Under the pieces are notes generated by a model. It had not been told where the DNA came from and did no database searches. It worked only from the letters and a program-made list of their open reading frames with translations. This document shows positions 61,860 through 64,000 of a DNA stretch of 64,000 nt, piece after piece. A program made the translations under genes and the position numbers. The DNA is from Diploptera punctata (Eukaryota; Arthropoda; Insecta; Blattodea; Blaberidae): NCBI GenBank assembly GCA_030220185.1, contig JASPKZ010007546.1, forward strand, positions 577,501 to 641,500, read 5' to 3'. Every line of letters starts with the position of its first letter. Within the stretch, counting starts at the first letter, position 1.

Positions 61860-62640
61860 ATCATCATCCATGCAAATATTAGGCCGTGTGGCCTGTTACG
61901 GTCTCAAAGAGGAATTTTCCATCCAGCACTTTTTTGGACGTCCCAGCGATCTTTTGCCTTGGGGGCAGTAGCGAAGTATGGCTTTTGGAATTCTATGAGA
62001 CGGCATTCGTTGAAGATGGGCTTTCCAATTGTTCTGGTAGTTTTGTATATGTTGAAGAATGGGTTCTACATCCAACTCTTCCATAATTTCCTCATTTATT
62101 TTATGGTCCCACTTTGTGTAGCCCGCTGTACGGCGCATAAATTGCATCTCATTTGCTGTTATTCGGCTTTCATCTCTTCTTCGTATTGTCCATGCTTCAC
62201 TACCAGATCTTAATACTGGTCTTGCGAGAACCTTATAAAACCGTAATCTTGTGTTCTTCTGTACTAAAGATGGTTTCATTATACTGTTAATTATCCCCGT
62301 GTTTTTGTAAAATTTATGATTTTCTTCGATATATCAGCTTCATCTTGAAATGCTAAATTATAACCCAAGTAATTAAATTCGTTTACTCGTTCTAAAATTT
62401 CATCATCCAAAACAATTTTGCTAGGTATAGGATATTTCCCACAAAAGGCCATCACTTTAGTTTTCTTTGTATTGATTTCCATATTGCACCTTTTTTGCAA
62501 TTATATTAAAATTGTGTATAGAATACTGTAAATCTGTTTCTGTTGGAGCTATTAATACCAAATCATCTGCAAAAAGCAAAGATACTATTTTATGGTTTCT
62601 ATTAATTTGGATAGAACCGTGTCTTATCTGTCGCCAATCT
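61860..62640 (-). pseudogene. LINE-G 3' half of reverse transcriptase ORF
   Basis: The minus strand reads SLLFADDLVLIAPTETDLQ (catalytic FADD) near 62580. MEINTKKTKVMAFCGKYPI and VNEFNYLGYNLAFQDEADIS follow. After a frame break near 62285 come MKPSLVQKNTRLRFYKVLAR, MQFMRRTAGYTKWDHKINEE and HLQRMPSHRIPKAILRYCP, to GRPKKCWMENSS. The longest frames are 62291-62500 and 61896-62279. The left edge is an ATC run at 61855-61868 rather than a GAA tail. Confidence 0.82.
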
Positions 62641-62744
62641 TAGAGTATTCTATCCATGTATATGATAAAGAGCATGGTTACTACATACAAATTGTAGCAT
62701 TTATAATTATTTTATTTATTTTTAAATATTTTTATATTAGTGTT

Positions 62745-63915
62745 ATGTCACCGCGGTGGTCAGGAGGTAGCGTGCTGCCTTGTCACGCAGCGGGCCCGAG
62801 TTCGATCCCCGATCGGGACAAGTTTCGTGGGTGAGATTTTTTTTGGGATTTTTCTACATCTAGGCCCAGCCGTCCACGCCTTGGGATACCTCGGTCGTCA
62901 TGACCATACTCCCAAGTCCTAGTTCTAGTCCTCCCTATCCTATGTTCGCGTCCACGTTCAAGTTCTCGGTCCTTAAACCAACACTCCAGGGAGAGAGTGT
63001 TGGAGTTCGCAGTTCTGGGAATTGCTGAGCTACATAGTACATCAGGTCACTCAATCCTGACGACCCCACAGTTGGTCCACGGGCTCCATGAGCCTAGCCG
63101 GGAGGACTGCTGTCGCAGATCCACCGACCATTCCCCTGTTCTGCCTCCAGGGACGTGTCCTGCAGCCGTTGTGAGACCGGCTAGGGCTACAAGCCCAACA
63201 GTGTGAGACTTTTAGTACATCCAGGTGCTCATCTCCCGGCGACCCCACAGTTTGTCGACGGGCCCGTAGGCCAAGCCAGGAACCAGTACAGTAGCTCCCC
63301 GCTGGACTGGTCCGAGCCGAGCCCTGGTGTGCCCCCAGGAACGCCTTCTGCAGCTGTTGTGGGCCAGCACGGAGCTCGCAAGCTCCAACAGATGAGCAAT
63401 TAGTACGACAAGGCACTCAACTCTTGCCTACCCCACTAATGGTTCACGAGTCCCTTGGACTTAACCGGGAGGACTGTCTAGCAGATCCACCGATCTTTCC
63501 CCCAGTGCACCAGCTGGGGACGTGTTTGGTTGCTGAAGTGGGTCCAGCCTGAGCTATAGTACGTCAGGTCGCTCAACTCCTGACGACCTCACAGATTGTC
63601 CTTGGGTCACTCGGTTCCAGAGTCGGCGCTAAGTCCCGGGATTTTTCTACACCTGTAAGACAAATGTCGGGAAACGTTAATGCCCAAATGGTCCCGGAAT
63701 ATCATATGGCCAACACAATCATCATCATTCATATTCGCCTTAGAATAAGTTCAGGATTAAGGACTCTCCTTTCGCACCACTATCATCATCTTCACCCATC
63801 ATATCATCGGGGCAGCATAACCCCTCCTTTCAGGCGCCCCACCTCAGAAATGGGTTACAATTATGCCAATGTAGGAGAGAACACCAGAAATGTCGAAATG
63901 ACAACTTAGGGCATT
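62745..63915 (+). mobile_element. SINE-A, long-tail form, split by 779 bp insertion
   Basis: Head TCACCGCGGTGGTCAGGAGG, box B GAGTTCGATCCCCGATCGGG; the body stops at 62858 and resumes at 63638 with CTACACCTGTAAGACAAATG. The tail ends near CAACTTAGGGCATTAAA. The interruption is at 62859-63637. Confidence 0.85.
62859..63637. mobile_element. GC-rich tandem-repeat insertion with 14 bp target duplication
   Basis: GGGATTTTTCTACA at 62845-62858 is repeated at 63638-63651. The insert is much more GC-rich than its surroundings and contains four diverged units starting at 63035, 63212, 63401 and 63556 (period 155-189 bp). Each opens like TAGTACRTCAGGTCRCTCAA and CGACCCCACAG. No credible ORF and no A-rich tail. 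Origin unknown. Confidence 0.8.
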
Positions 63916-64000
63916 AAATAAAAAATATGTAAGTGATATAATTAATATCATCTTAAAAGTTAAGTACGGTGTATAAATGCATTTTTGCGTGATAGTGCGT

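Noticed and set aside
63001..63416. Overlapping open frames in the GC-rich insert (e.g. 63051-63416 minus)
   Set aside because: GC-rich sequence lowers stop frequency in all frames; frames are not kept between the tandem units.
1..64000. CRISPR arrays, bacterial operons, rRNA genes, viral integrations
   Set aside because: Nothing of these kinds was seen. The sequence is eukaryotic TE-rich DNA and the reverse transcriptases are non-LTR or Penelope type, with no capsid, envelope or LTR features.

Overview
The window is AT-rich eukaryotic DNA that looks like an arthropod, most likely insect, intergenic region. I found no host gene that I would defend. Nearly everything recognisable is a transposable element (TE) or TE debris: Penelope-like, RTE-like and other non-LTR retrotransposons, mariner, piggyBac, pogo/Tigger and hAT-type DNA elements, tRNA-derived SINEs, foldback elements and long microsatellites. 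The species is not determinable from the sequence alone. The TE mix and tRNA-derived SINEs suggest a large, repeat-rich insect genome such as a cockroach or a relative (inference).

Layout. 1-6 kb: three copies of an unclassified ~0.6-0.7 kb repeat (family W). The first is split by a target-site-duplication-bounded non-LTR insertion (885-3175) whose 5' part is inverted, as in twin priming. 6.0-10 kb: a near-perfect head-to-head palindrome of two 5'-truncated Penelope-like elements (reverse transcriptase plus GIY-YIG endonuclease) with hammerhead-ribozyme-like cores near both outer ends. 10-20 kb: LINE fragments, a mariner relic, an internally deleted mini-LINE with target duplications, and a pogo/Tigger relic. 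20-30 kb: a 133-bp-arm foldback element, LINE ends, a mariner with a SINE in its terminal repeat, and a short hammerhead-bearing inverted-repeat element (29758-30159). 31-37 kb: a piggyBac deletion derivative with TTAA ends, a mariner deletion derivative and CCGGC-type repeats. 40-42 kb: four minus-strand LINE derivatives strung between (TAA)n tracts. 42-54 kb: several RTE-like copies on both strands, a mariner with ~112 bp terminal inverted repeats, and tRNA-like units in inverted arrangement. 54-64 kb: a SINE, a hAT MITE, LINE ends, and a SINE split by a 779 bp GC-rich tandem-repeat insertion.

How it works together. Target-site duplications (TSDs) let many insertions be ordered: family W before the twin-primed LINE, mariner before its SINE, piggyBac before its LINE 3' end, tRNA-like unit before its LINE ends. 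Almost all coding remnants are broken; the two Penelope reading frames are the only long intact ones. The most unusual items are the hammerhead-bearing inverted-repeat elements, the family of tRNA-like cloverleaves embedded in short inverted repeats, the mini-LINEs that join endonuclease start to ORF end, and the GC-rich tandem insertion near 63 kb.
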